Notes: a model not told the origin generated them from the sequence alone. A stretch of 25,100 nucleotides of DNA from JACMQW01 sp964536965 (GCA_964536965.1 CAZIAL010000048.1:1-25100); one strand, 5' to 3'. Shown: positions 15,639-23,343, counted from the first letter of the stretch. Numbers and translations: made by a program.

Positions 15639-16718
15639 CTAATTCGCAGCGATCAACGTACGCGATTTCTCCTGGAAAGCCGCGTACGACTTCATGTGCA
15701 ACCGGATCTTTTCCCAGTGTCGAACCGTTTCGCCGGGAAGCGTCTTCTTTTTTCCGGCGAGATAGTCGTCCATGCGGCCGTCACCGCAGTTGTAGGCTTG
15801 CACGGCGAGTTTTTCGTTTCCGTCGTATTTTCTCAGCATGTAGCTCAGATACCAGATCCCGAGGCGAATACTCTGGGCCGGTTCGTGGATCCGCTTCATT
15901 TTCGGGTCCGGAGGAAGTTTCATCTTTTCCAGGAGCCAGTGATAAGTATCCGGCATGACCTGCATCGGTCCGCGAGCTTTCTTCTTCGAAACGGCCGAAG
16001 ATTTAAATTCGCTTTCCGCCTGTAAAAGCGCGAGCGCCAATGTCACGGAAACGTTTCGCTCCCTGCATTCCTTCAGCAGGGACTGGACCAGTGACTTATT
16101 GTTCTCTCTCTCTTCCGCCGTCAGGGGACCTTTTCTCTGAGAGTCGACGATCTGATTCACATAGCTGAGCATTTCCTGCTCGCCCACTTCGAGTACCGGT
16201 GCCTCGTCCACGGCTTCGGTGATTTCCTCCACGACATCGACCACCTCCTGCGCGTTCGTCAGCGGGAGAACCTCCGGTGAGTCGATTCCACAATCGGTGC
16301 AGGGAGCGGCCGCGGTGGTTTCCTGGCGTCGGGTTTTAAACGTGGAGAGCGCGACCGCCCATTGTCCGGCGGGATCGTCGATTTCGAGCTCGACGCCGGC
16401 ATCGTCCACCACGGCGACGCGACGGAGGTCGGTATCTTTATGGTAATAGACCCAAATTTCCTCGCCCTCTCTCAGGGACGTCCCCGCCGAACCGACGGTC
16501 TGGATTTTTAACTTAATGCCGAAATTTCCGGAAGGCAGCTTCCACCGCTCGAGAATCTCTCCGGTCGTGCCCTTCGGCACGGTGGTCAGAATATTCCGGG
16601 TACCGCGGAACGAGAGTGACGAACGCGCGTTCAGTCCGCCGCGATCGAAACGAATGGTTCCCGCGACCGCCGGGATGGCGAGAAGCACGGCGAGCATGGC
16701 GCTCAGAAATTTCCTCAT
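15639..16718 (-). CDS. Lytic transglycosylase, SH3b-like plus SLT domains
   Basis: A 359-residue exported murein transglycosylase that cleaves the MurNAc-GlcNAc bond with 1,6-anhydro product. Signal peptide 1-19 (cut after AVA). Residues 24-103 look like a bacterial SH3 domain (LNARSS, PKGTTGEILER, WVYYHKDTDLRRVAVV), expected to bind cell wall. A Thr/Glu-rich linker with CTDC (140-143) follows. The SLT domain (about 205-345) has LLQAESEFKSSAVS (231-244) with catalytic Glu235, RGPMQVMP (249-256), EPAQSIRLGIWYLSYML (279-295) and QAYNCGDGR (307-315), all standard for family 1 Slt/MltC-like catalytic domains. The gene reads away from the kinase gene across the 496-base spacer. No lipobox, so it is probably periplasmic and soluble. 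Confidence 0.92.
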   Translation of the reverse strand: MRKFLSAMLAVLLAIPAVAGTIRFDRGGLNARSSLSFRGTRNILTTVPKGTTGEILERWKLPSGNFGIKLKIQTVGSAGTSLREGEEIWVYYHKDTDLRRVAVVDDAGVELEIDDPAGQWAVALSTFKTRRQETTAAAPCTDCGIDSPEVLPLTNAQEVVDVVEEITEAVDEAPVLEVGEQEMLSYVNQIVDSQRKGPLTAEERENNKSLVQSLLKECRERNVSVTLALALLQAESEFKSSAVSKKKARGPMQVMPDTYHWLLEKMKLPPDPKMKRIHEPAQSIRLGIWYLSYMLRKYDGNEKLAVQAYNCGDGRMDDYLAGKKKTLPGETVRHWEKIRLHMKSYAAFQEKSRTLIAAN

Positions 16719-16913
16719 ACAATCACTCTCGACTTCATTTGCGGGAACAGAGTGGCTCCCAAGTCAGTGTTTGCAAACAGGGTGCTCAGCGACCCACCCT
16801 CCATCTCCCGCTAAAAGCGAACTGAACGATTTTCGACGTTTAAAAAATCGACAACTGGCGAGGGAATGAAGCCAAGGGACTTGGATTCGCCTTCGCTTAA
16901 AATCGGACGAACC

Positions 16914-16938
16914 CCCGCCACTTCCGACGGAAAGCGGG
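16914..16938. other. Stem-loop in the kinase/transglycosylase spacer
   Basis: CCCGC (16914-16918) pairs with GCGGG (16934-16938), and inside it TTCC (16922-16925) pairs with GGAA (16929-16932) around a GAC loop, giving a two-part hairpin with a 3:1 internal loop. No T-run follows on either strand, so it is not a standard terminator. It might be part of a leader RNA or small RNA. Confidence 0.4.
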
Positions 16939-17000
16939 TCTCTCGATTGTTAAGACTGAAACAGGGCATAAACGGGGTTTAGAACTTGAGCGATTTGTTT

Positions 17001-17036
17001 CGTATTTACTCGAAGGCAGGCATTCGGCGTATTTAC
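17001..17036. repeat. Two copies of CGTATTTAC, 27 bases apart
   Basis: CGTATTTAC at 17001-17009 and again at 17028-17036, start to start 27 bases (about 2.5 helical turns), 64-99 bases upstream of the predicted -35 of the kinase gene. Could be activator sites; the motif is not one I recognise. Confidence 0.35.
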
Positions 17037-17099
17037 GGGCAGTTAGCCCGACTCTGGTAGACCCTTAATTCTTAAGCCCAAATTGGCCTCAGCTTCGAA

Positions 17100-17127
17100 T
17101 TGACTCTACGCATCATTATGTTAAATT
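17100..17127 (+). promoter_or_regulatory. Predicted sigma70-like promoter of the Ser/Thr kinase gene
   Basis: TTGACT (17100-17105) is one base from the -35 consensus TTGACA; 16 bases later TAAATT (17122-17127) fits a -10. It lies 88 bases upstream of the kinase ATG in the AT-richest part of the spacer. Start of transcription would be near 17134. Seen by eye only. Confidence 0.45.
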
Positions 17128-17135
17128 AGATTTAA
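17121..17135. promoter_or_regulatory. Perfect 6-3-6 palindrome, possible operator
   Basis: TTAAAT-TAG-ATTTAA is an exact inverted repeat that covers the predicted -10 and start point of the kinase promoter. A dimeric repressor bound here would block transcription. AT-rich palindromes can arise by chance, but this is a rare AT block in high-GC DNA. Confidence 0.4.
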
Positions 17136-17214
17136 CAGTTCGCCGATCAGCAGTACGTGGGATATGGCAATGCGCCAACGGAGCGAAGGCTAAGTCGCTC
17201 AGGGAGAATTCCTC

Positions 17215-18960
17215 ATGTCTACGCAATCCGCGGGCAAATTTGAAGTATTCGGGGACTATGTCCTTCTGAAGCAATTGGCTTCGGGGGGCATGGCCGAAGT
17301 ATTTCTTGCTCGCCCTGCCAAGCCGAACGCCAATGGGCGCATCCTCGTGATCAAACGCATTCTCCGCGAGATCGCCAGCGACCCCGTGTTCATCAAAATG
17401 TTTCGCTCGGAGATCCGGGTGACCCTCGGATTCAACCACCCGCACACGATCCTTCTCCACGATTTCGGCGAAGTCGATTACCAGCCGTACATCGCGATGG
17501 AATACATCGAGGGCAAGAGCCTCCGCGAGATCATGCAGAAGTTCGCCGACAAGGGCGAGCCGATCCCCGTCCCGACCGTACTCGGGCTGGTCGCCCAGGC
17601 GGCTTCCGGACTGAGCTACGCGCACCATTTCGAAAACACGGCGACGGGCGAAGTCGTGAACGCCGTCCATCGCGACGTTTCCCCGCATAACCTGATCGTC
17701 TCCTACGACGGCAATCTGAAAGTCATCGACTTCGGCATCGCGAAGGCGAAGAACGGCCTGACCGAAAAGACGCGCGCCGGGCAGATTAAAGGGAAATGCG
17801 GCTACCTTTCTCCCGAGCAACTGAGCGAAGAAACGCTCGACGGCCGCTCCGACGTATTCTCCCTCGGGATCGTCGCGTGGGAGATGCTGACCTCGCAGAA
17901 ACTTTTCCAGAAGACGGGCGACAGCGAGCACCAGATCATCAAGCGCATCGAACACTGCGAACAGCACATCGTTCCGCCGTCGAGCGTGAATCCCGAAGTG
18001 CCTTCCGCCGTCGACCAGGTGATCCTGAAGGCCCTCGCCAAAGACGTCGACGAACGTTACGCCAGTGCGGCCGCGTTCCAAGTCGCGCTTCGCCAGGTCA
18101 TGCAACGGACCTACCCTGACTACACCTACTCCGATACCTCGCAGATCATGCACGCCCTGTTCGAAACGGATATCCTCCTCGAACGCATGGCCCTCCGGGA
18201 TGCGAACGACGAAGCCCAGCAGGTCCTCGCGGCCGAGCTGGACGCCAAAACCCGCATCGTCGACCAGTCGGAAAAAGAAAAAAGCTTCTTTCAATCCGTC
18301 TTCAAAGGCTTCCGCCGCGAGCCCAAGCATTTGCCCGACCTCGTCGAGCTTCGGGTTTCGAACCTCGAAGCGACTCTGAAGCAAAAGGCCAGTTTCAAGC
18401 ACTTCGTGGTGGCGGCGTTCTATGTGCTCTCGATCATCGGCATTAAGCTCGACGAACGTTACTCGCTCCTCGACCGCTTTTTCCTCCCGGCCGAGGCGGA
18501 CCTGATCGCGATGAATGCGCACCAGGCGATCCAGCAACGCGAGCAGTACCTCGAAAACCGCGTGGAAGAACGCACCGCCGCGATCCAGTCCGAAGGCGAC
18601 GAGGCGAGCGCGCCGGAGACTCCCGCCCCCGAGGCCGAGCCTGCGCACACGGTGAAACCGCGCGCCGTTCCCGCGAAGGTCACGCCGCCCCGTCGTATCG
18701 CGAAGCCGAATCCTCCGGCGAAATCGACGAAACCTGTAGTCACCGCACCCGTGCGCCGCACGGTCGCCACACCGACGAAGACTCGGCCCGTCGCCAAGAA
18801 GACCACGACTAGCGCCCGCGCGAAGACCGCGCAGACTAAAGTTCGCGAGCCGAAATTCCAGTCGAAACCGTCGACCAAGTCGCCTTCGCGCTCCATTGCT
18901 TCGGAGATCTCCGTCGAAAAGACGAAGAAGACGGTACCGACGATCAAAGTTCGTCGTTAG
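17215..18960 (+). CDS. Ser/Thr protein kinase with long Lys/Ala/Pro-rich tail
   Basis: A 581-residue Hanks-type kinase. The kinase domain (about 15-290) is intact: LASGGMAEVF (21-30, Gly-rich loop), Lys47 in VIKRI, HRDVSPHN (152-159) with catalytic Asp154 and Asn159, DFGIAK (172-177), an activation loop with Thr residues, GYLSPEQ (196-202, the APE position) and DVFSLGIVAWEML (213-225). The HRDVSPxN form is typical of deltaproteobacterial kinases. Residues 393-412 (hydrophobic, HFVVAAFYVLSIIGIKL) could be one short membrane pass or a buried helix. From about 455 the protein is disordered, first Glu/Pro-rich, then strongly basic with repeated KP, AK, RT and TK, like the tail of histone H1. No sensor domain follows. 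AGGGAGA 7 bases before ATG 17215 is a good ribosome site. Substrate unknown. Confidence 0.93.
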   Translation: MSTQSAGKFEVFGDYVLLKQLASGGMAEVFLARPAKPNANGRILVIKRILREIASDPVFIKMFRSEIRVTLGFNHPHTILLHDFGEVDYQPYIAMEYIEGKSLREIMQKFADKGEPIPVPTVLGLVAQAASGLSYAHHFENTATGEVVNAVHRDVSPHNLIVSYDGNLKVIDFGIAKAKNGLTEKTRAGQIKGKCGYLSPEQLSEETLDGRSDVFSLGIVAWEMLTSQKLFQKTGDSEHQIIKRIEHCEQHIVPPSSVNPEVPSAVDQVILKALAKDVDERYASAAAFQVALRQVMQRTYPDYTYSDTSQIMHALFETDILLERMALRDANDEAQQVLAAELDAKTRIVDQSEKEKSFFQSVFKGFRREPKHLPDLVELRVSNLEATLKQKASFKHFVVAAFYVLSIIGIKLDERYSLLDRFFLPAEADLIAMNAHQAIQQREQYLENRVEERTAAIQSEGDEASAPETPAPEAEPAHTVKPRAVPAKVTPPRRIAKPNPPAKSTKPVVTAPVRRTVATPTKTRPVAKKTTTSARAKTAQTKVREPKFQSKPSTKSPSRSIASEISVEKTKKTVPTIKVRR

Positions 18961-19039
18961 TCCGGCCACCGAAGTTTTCGCCGAGCGCGCGTTCCAGCCG
19001 CCGGTGGAAATCCAGACGGTTCTGGGCTACCTTGCGGCC

Positions 19040-20065
19040 ATGAACCCATCCCCGACGATCAAGCCCTATCTCCTGGGCAGCGGCGGTGCCGGCCAAGCCA
19101 TCGCCCGCGCACTCGCATCACTCTCCGTGACGGATCCCGAGCTCGGACTGCTGCAGCCCGACTGGCTCCCCCGCGGTACTGAGGTCGCGATCCCCGCGAC
19201 GCTTCCCGCGGGGGCGATCCCGACCCTCTTTATCGCCAATCCGCATGCCCTGCACGCGCCGGCGATCATCGCGGCCTCGCGGGCGGGATTTCCCATGATT
19301 TTCTGCGAGAAACCGACCTGTACTTCGCAGGCACAGATCCGCGAACTGGAAGCGATTTCGACGCCGACGGCGGTCTTTCATGGCTACCGCCAGATGTGGG
19401 GACCGCAGACGCTGAAGGAAATGCTGACCCGGGGAGAACTGGGCGAACTCATCAGCGTCGAAGGCCGCTACTGGCAGTCATCCGCCGCCGCTCGGGCACT
19501 CGCCGCGCCCGCAGAATCGAAAACGAAAGGTTGGAAAGGCGACCCGAAACTGGCCGGCGAATTCGACGTATTTCTCGATCTTGGCACCCACTGGGCCGAT
19601 CTTGCGTCTTACCTGTACGGCGCTCCGCCTTCCGCCGTCCAGGGCTGGCGCAGCTATGCAAATGCGGAAGATCCGACCCGCGATACCCATGTCCAGCTCA
19701 TGCTGGACTTCCCGCGCGGAGGGCGCGGCTTCGCCTCCATCTCCAAGACGGTCCACGGAGCGACGAACTTTCTCGAACTGAACTTGATCGGTACGCGGAA
19801 AGCCGCGACCTGGAATTTTCTTTCTCCGGATGAAATCGCGATCGGCACCGGACGAGACCGTGGCGTCCTCGTTCGGAAGCAGGCCGAATACGGCGCGAAA
19901 CTGCCGCCGTTCCACGGAGCCGGCTGGCTGGAAGGGTACATCGAAATCATTCGCCAAGGTCTTCGCGAAACGGCGCTGAAAGTTCCGGCGGCCTACCCTC
20001 GACTGAATGAAACACTCCCGCTCATGCGGGCGATGTTCGACGTTCGCTGGAGTGACGGACGCTAA
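19040..20065 (+). CDS. Gfo/Idh/MocA-family oxidoreductase (first of two)
   Basis: A 341-residue NAD(P)-dependent sugar-type oxidoreductase, cytosolic. YLLGSGGAGQAIARAL (10-25) is the dinucleotide-binding turn; the following TLFIANPHALHAPAI (62-76) and MIFCEKPTCTS (86-96) hold the family's substrate-side His-Ala-Pro strand and the EKP motif with its catalytic Lys91. FLDLGTHWADLASYLYG (178-194) gives Asp180 and His184 in the usual DxGxH position. The Rossmann part is shorter than normal: the usual glycine-loop-to-EKP region has lost some of the first helix and acid strand, so cofactor choice is unclear. ATG 19040 is chosen because it fits the Rossmann start, though upstream Shine-Dalgarno is weak; an in-frame GTG at 19004 is an alternative. 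Its end overlaps the small minus-strand gene by four bases. Confidence 0.85.
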   Translation: MNPSPTIKPYLLGSGGAGQAIARALASLSVTDPELGLLQPDWLPRGTEVAIPATLPAGAIPTLFIANPHALHAPAIIAASRAGFPMIFCEKPTCTSQAQIRELEAISTPTAVFHGYRQMWGPQTLKEMLTRGELGELISVEGRYWQSSAAARALAAPAESKTKGWKGDPKLAGEFDVFLDLGTHWADLASYLYGAPPSAVQGWRSYANAEDPTRDTHVQLMLDFPRGGRGFASISKTVHGATNFLELNLIGTRKAATWNFLSPDEIAIGTGRDRGVLVRKQAEYGAKLPPFHGAGWLEGYIEIIRQGLRETALKVPAAYPRLNETLPLMRAMFDVRWSDGR

Positions 20066-20385
20066 AGGAGGTCCGGGAGCTGCTGGTGGACGCGCTCCGG
20101 GCGTGCATCCGGCATCGCACCGTCGGGTGAACTCTCGCGAACGCTCGCACGCGACTGGCTGACCTCGTTTTCGGCCTCATCGACGGGCTGGCGATCTCCG
20201 AGCGTAGCGTAATCGAGTCGCTGTGATTTGTCCGAAGTCAGTGGACGTTCCGAATCCTCGGCTTCCGCGACCTCGGCCACCTCGTGCGGACCGCTCTTCT
20301 CACCCAGGGAACGGGCTTCGATTTCCGTACTTCTCACGCGCGCACGCTCCCGTTTCTTCCGAATTCCGTCTTTAATTTTTTTCAT
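20062..20385 (-). CDS. Small hydrophilic protein of unknown function, 107 residues
   Basis: Starts MKKIKDGIRKKRERARVRST, very basic for 25 residues, and then becomes acidic and rich in Ser, Glu, Asp and Gln, with no hydrophobic core; it is probably disordered. The end reads RPERVHQQLPDLL. The ATG at 20385 has GAAGGAAAG a few bases upstream. It is divergent from the second oxidoreductase gene (20492) and converges with the first (four-base overlap). No family recognised. The Arg/Lys-rich head could bind nucleic acid or phospholipid; low-complexity composition means a chance frame cannot be excluded, but the tight packing, the ribosome site and the lack of any competing gene here support it. 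Confidence 0.5.
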   Translation of the reverse strand: MKKIKDGIRKKRERARVRSTEIEARSLGEKSGPHEVAEVAEAEDSERPLTSDKSQRLDYATLGDRQPVDEAENEVSQSRASVRESSPDGAMPDARPERVHQQLPDLL

Positions 20386-20491
20386 GCCGCATCTTTCCTT
20401 CTTTCCCCGGGGATCTTGCGACTTCCGCGCCGGGGCGTACTTCCCCAATTCGCCTCCTTCCCGATGGCACTCCCCTTGCTCGTTTACGGGT

Positions 20492-21727
20492 ATGAAATCC
20501 ACCGCGAAGAAAAAACGAGCGAAGTCCGTCCCCGACAAAAATACGAAATTTTCCGATCGACCGTCCCCACACACGGCGGGAGAGACGGCGGTTCAGCGAC
20601 GGAAGGTGCGCTACGCGGCCGTGGGACTGGGCTACATCAGTCAGACCGCGTTCCTCCCCGCGTTCCGGCATGCGTCGGAGAATTCCGAGCTGGTCGCGCT
20701 CGTCTCCGGAGATCCGAAAAAACTCCGCGACCTCGGCCGTCGATACCAAGTCGATCAGCTCTATGCTTACGAAGACTACGAAACCCTGCTCATGAGCGGA
20801 GAGATCGACGCCATTTATCTAGCGACCCCGAATTCTACGCATATGACTTTCGCGGTTCTCGCGCTCCAGCACGGCATTCATGTGCTCTGCGAAAAACCCA
20901 TGGAGATCGACGAGTCGGCTTGCCTGGAAATGATCCAGGCCTCCGAGGAAACCGGCGCGAAACTCATGATCGCCTACCGACTTCACTACGAAGCGGCGAA
21001 TCTGGATGCGATCAAACTCGCCCAGTCGCAAAAACTCGGAGAAATCCGGGCATTCAGCTCCGTCTTCTCCGTGAACGTGAAGGACCGGAACAATATTCGG
21101 CTCCAGCGCGCGATGGGAGGAGGTCCCCTCTACGACATCGGAATCTATTGCATCAACGCCGCTCGGTACCTCTTCCGGGACGAACCGACGGAGGTTTTCG
21201 CCATGAGCGCGTCGCGCGATGACGAACGTTTCCGGGAGGTGGATGAGATGACGGCGGCGATTCTCCGTTTTCCGAACGAGAGACTCGCGAGCTTCACCGT
21301 CAGCTTCGGCGCGACCGATACCTCGAGCTACGAGCTGATCGGCACCGAGGGCAAGCTCCGACTCGAATCGGCGTACGACTACGCCACTCCGATGTTCCTG
21401 GAAACGACGATCGGCGGAAAGACGACGCGCAAAAAATATCCGAAACGGGATCAGTTCGGACCCGAAGTTCTGGCCTTCTCGAAAGCGATTCTCCAGAACC
21501 AGCCGATCTGTCCGGCGGGAGACGAAGGCCTCGCCGACGTCCACATCATTCGCGCATTACTGGAGTCGGTCGCCTCCGGCGTTCCCATTTCCATCGCTTC
21601 GGTCAGGCCCGGGCTTCGTCCGACGCCGGACCAAGCCATCACCAAACCAGGCATCACTCCGCCGAAACTCGTCCACGCGGTGGATCCAGGTTCTGATCGT
21701 CACCCCCAAGGAGGTTCCCATGCCTAA
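20492..21727 (+). CDS. Gfo/Idh/MocA oxidoreductase, glucose-fructose-oxidoreductase-like (second of two)
   Basis: A 411-residue enzyme with the full family plan. After a basic, likely disordered N-terminal extension (1-37) comes VRYAAVGLGYISQTAFLPAF (39-58) with the GxGxxx dinucleotide loop, LVALVSGDPKKLRDLG (67-82) as the second strand, YLATPNSTHMTFAVLAL (109-125), VLCEKPMEID (131-140) with catalytic Lys135, and GGPLYDIGIYCINAARYLF (210-228), where Tyr takes the place of the usual His as in glucose-fructose oxidoreductase-like enzymes. The C-terminus adds a Pro-rich tail. I start at ATG 20492, since the upstream open frame looks non-coding and lies opposite the small gene at 20385. The extension has no export signal. 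The stop overlaps the start of the next small gene by eight bases. Substrate not deducible. Confidence 0.88.
   Translation: MKSTAKKKRAKSVPDKNTKFSDRPSPHTAGETAVQRRKVRYAAVGLGYISQTAFLPAFRHASENSELVALVSGDPKKLRDLGRRYQVDQLYAYEDYETLLMSGEIDAIYLATPNSTHMTFAVLALQHGIHVLCEKPMEIDESACLEMIQASEETGAKLMIAYRLHYEAANLDAIKLAQSQKLGEIRAFSSVFSVNVKDRNNIRLQRAMGGGPLYDIGIYCINAARYLFRDEPTEVFAMSASRDDERFREVDEMTAAILRFPNERLASFTVSFGATDTSSYELIGTEGKLRLESAYDYATPMFLETTIGGKTTRKKYPKRDQFGPEVLAFSKAILQNQPICPAGDEGLADVHIIRALLESVASGVPISIASVRPGLRPTPDQAITKPGITPPKLVHAVDPGSDRHPQGGSHA
21708..21714 (+). promoter_or_regulatory. Strong ribosome binding site for the small TM protein
   Basis: AAGGAGG, a near-perfect Shine-Dalgarno, five bases before ATG 21720 and inside the end of the oxidoreductase frame. 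It makes the overlapping small gene credible and implies strong translation of it. Confidence 0.85.
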
Positions 21728-22022
21728 TGTCGAAAACTGGCCCGTACTGACCGCGACCCCCGTCGTCGGCGCGATCTATGGTCTCATCTTCGCCGTCGGC
21801 CTGATCGCCGTCATCTATTTCATCAACCGTTCGGTTCGGCGCCGAATGAAGGAAACCGGAGACGATGCTCGCGTCGAACGTGACATCGAAGCGGGCCATA
21901 CGCTTCATGCCGAAGGAATTTACGGTCGTCGCCACCCGGATGAAGGCGGAATCCCTCTCAAACAAGAGCAGCATAAGATCCATGAATCGAACCAGGCCCT
22001 GAACGACCGTCCGAGCCCTTAG
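21720..22022 (+). CDS. Small single-pass membrane protein, 100 residues
   Basis: Residues 1-14 are polar, 15-36 (VVGAIYGLIFAVGLIAVIYF region) form one clear membrane helix, followed by NRSVRRRMKE, a positively charged stop, so the C-terminal 60 residues should lie in the cytoplasm. That tail is hydrophilic with several His and Glu (GHTLHAEGIYGRRHPDEGG) and looks unstructured. It begins within the last eight bases of the oxidoreductase frame with one of the best ribosome sites in the window, so the two are one transcript, which ends at the terminator at 22093. No family recognised. Confidence 0.7.
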   Translation: MPNVENWPVLTATPVVGAIYGLIFAVGLIAVIYFINRSVRRRMKETGDDARVERDIEAGHTLHAEGIYGRRHPDEGGIPLKQEQHKIHESNQALNDRPSP

Positions 22023-22092
22023 CCGCGAAGCCTGTCGTCGCATCGTACGTTTTCCGACCGTTTCTTCTTCCGAAATCTGCCGCGAAAATAAT

Positions 22093-22129
22093 AAAAAGAG
22101 GAAGTTCCGCATCGGAACTTCCTCTTTTT
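22093..22129. terminator. Perfect 17-bp bidirectional terminator
   Basis: AAAAAGAGGAAGTTCCG (22093-22109), loop CAT, then the exact reverse complement (22113-22129), ending in five T on the plus strand and, by symmetry, five T on the minus strand. It sits between the plus-strand small membrane gene ending at 22022 and the minus-strand gene ending at 22211, and serves both. Confidence 0.93.
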
Positions 22130-22210
22130 GCCGGAGCTGGCCGACCCTGCCGACCCGCCCGGATTCTCGGATCCCCGTCGAGATCGCGTTCGTTTTAACT
22201 GGGTCTTCGC

Positions 22211-22564
22211 CTAACCGCGAGATTTGCGCTGATTCATCAGATAGGCTCCGACGCCCACGGCGCTGAGTGCGACGGCCGCGCCGATGAAAATTCGGCGATT
22301 TTCTCGCACATAGCCGCCGGCGCTTTTCAGCATCTCTTTTCCGCGGACGACCATCGCATCGAGATCCCAGGCCGCTTCGCCTTCATGGAGCGACTTCGAG
22401 CTTAAAGCTTTTGCTCCACCGAACTTATCCTCGAGAGTCGACGCGAACTCCGGCTTCGCCTGATACTCCGCTTGCCCGATTTCCTTGCCGAACTGTTTTT
22501 CCGGCGTGTTGTAGCTCCGACCGGTTCCGGTCGGATGATTCGTATTGGCTCCGATATTCGCCAT
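22211..22564 (-). CDS. Small C-terminally anchored membrane protein, 117 residues
   Basis: A hydrophilic N-terminal region (1-85, rich in Gly, Asn, Glu, Lys) is followed by YVRENRRIFIGAAVALSAVG (84-103 or so) and GVGAYLMNQRKSRG, a single membrane helix at the C-terminus with a basic end. The VREN-before-helix layout recalls ElaB/YqjD/DUF883-type ribosome- or membrane-associated stress proteins, but the N-terminal part does not show their heptad coiled coil clearly, so this is only a resemblance. ATG 22564 has AGAAGG nine bases upstream. The gene follows the methyltransferase operon on the same strand after a 70-base spacer and ends before the shared terminator. Confidence 0.62.
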   Translation of the reverse strand: MANIGANTNHPTGTGRSYNTPEKQFGKEIGQAEYQAKPEFASTLEDKFGGAKALSSKSLHEGEAAWDLDAMVVRGKEMLKSAGGYVRENRRIFIGAAVALSAVGVGAYLMNQRKSRG

Positions 22565-22634
22565 AAAATTGCCTTCTTTCTAACGCCGCATGGGGCGTCC
22601 CTCTTCTGAAGAGCAAGGTGGATGCCAGTCCATT

Positions 22635-23339
22635 CTAGGATTTTTGGGACGCGGTACGACCGGCTCGGCGGAAGACGAAAAGGCGAGGAAGGCAGATTTC
22701 TTCGGCGACGAGATCATGCGCGGTCGCGATCCATGCGACCGTTCTGGCCGAATAGAAAACAACATGGGTCGGATCCCTCCGGTAGTACCAGCTCGCGAAG
22801 TCGATCTCGGGCGTCAGGACCGCCGTCATCACGACGAGAATCGCATCCGGGAGGAGCAATTTCCGAAGCCGCGCGAATTCGGCCGCCGGATCACGGAAGT
22901 GTTCGGCGACTTCCGTCGTCAAAACAAAATCATATTGGTGCTCCAGCACCTGAGGAGCCGGATGAAAGAAGGGGTCGTAGAGGACAACCTCGAAGCCGCA
23001 CTCCGCGAGCATCGCAGCCGCGGCCGGCCCGGGACCGGCGCCGAAATCGAGCCCGCGACCTCCGACGGGAACGCGCTGGCGAATCGCATCGACGGCCGGC
23101 TGGAGAAAAGCTTGGTAGCCGCGGTCATCCACCCGATTTTCATGCAGCTCATAGCGCGCTCTTTCCTCTTTCGGCTCCAGTCGGCGGGCCGGGTCGAGAA
23201 AAGTCAGATCGCAGTTCAGGCAGCGGAAGTAACGGCAGGCGGGGTCCGGAAATCCATCGAGCGGAAGCGACGCCAATTCTCCGCAGGCGGCCGATCGACA
23301 GAGCGGGCATTCGACTCGATCCCTTCCGACCCGCTCCAT
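22635..23339 (-). CDS. Zn-ribbon plus class I SAM-dependent methyltransferase
   Basis: A 234-residue cytosolic protein. The N-terminus has CPLC (11-14) and a second pair, CLNC, about 30 residues later, forming a zinc ribbon; FLDPARR follows. The Rossmann methyltransferase part (about 80-225) has motif I GLDFGAGPGPAAAAML, the acid strand VVLYDPFFHP, and VLTTEVAEHFRDP in the motif IV region, then RLRKLLLPDAILVVMT. This Methyltransf_23-like plan with a zinc ribbon is seen in many uncharacterised proteins. I chose ATG 23339 because AAAGGA lies 7 bases upstream and the zinc ribbon follows at once; a longer start at 23405 would sit deep in the previous gene. It is the last gene of a four-gene operon. 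The substrate (small molecule, RNA or protein) is unknown. Confidence 0.82.
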   Translation of the reverse strand: MERVGRDRVECPLCRSAACGELASLPLDGFPDPACRYFRCLNCDLTFLDPARRLEPKEERARYELHENRVDDRGYQAFLQPAVDAIRQRVPVGGRGLDFGAGPGPAAAAMLAECGFEVVLYDPFFHPAPQVLEHQYDFVLTTEVAEHFRDPAAEFARLRKLLLPDAILVVMTAVLTPEIDFASWYYRRDPTHVVFYSARTVAWIATAHDLVAEEICLPRLFVFRRAGRTASQKS

Positions 23340-23343
23340 TCGT

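Larger units (their letters stand above)
16719..17214. other. 496-base non-coding spacer between transglycosylase and Ser/Thr kinase genes
   Basis: The longest gene-free stretch in the window, clearly richer in A and T than its surroundings. No frame with codon use like its neighbours crosses it. It holds a hairpin at 16914-16938, a 7-bp inverted repeat CGATTTT/AAAATCG (16827-16833 and 16844-16850), the palindrome TAAAC-GGG-GTTTA (16969-16981), two copies of CGTATTTAC (17001-17009, 17028-17036), a sigma70-like promoter (17100-17127) and a perfect palindrome over its -10 (17121-17135). Being between divergent genes it must carry the promoters of both; it may also hold a small RNA. Confidence 0.75.

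Noticed and set aside
17116..18969. A 617-codon open frame on the minus strand across the whole Ser/Thr kinase gene
   Set aside because: It mirrors the kinase gene exactly, has Arg/His/Asp-rich composition without any domain, and arises because the plus-strand codons avoid antisense stops in GC-rich DNA. The kinase has all family motifs.
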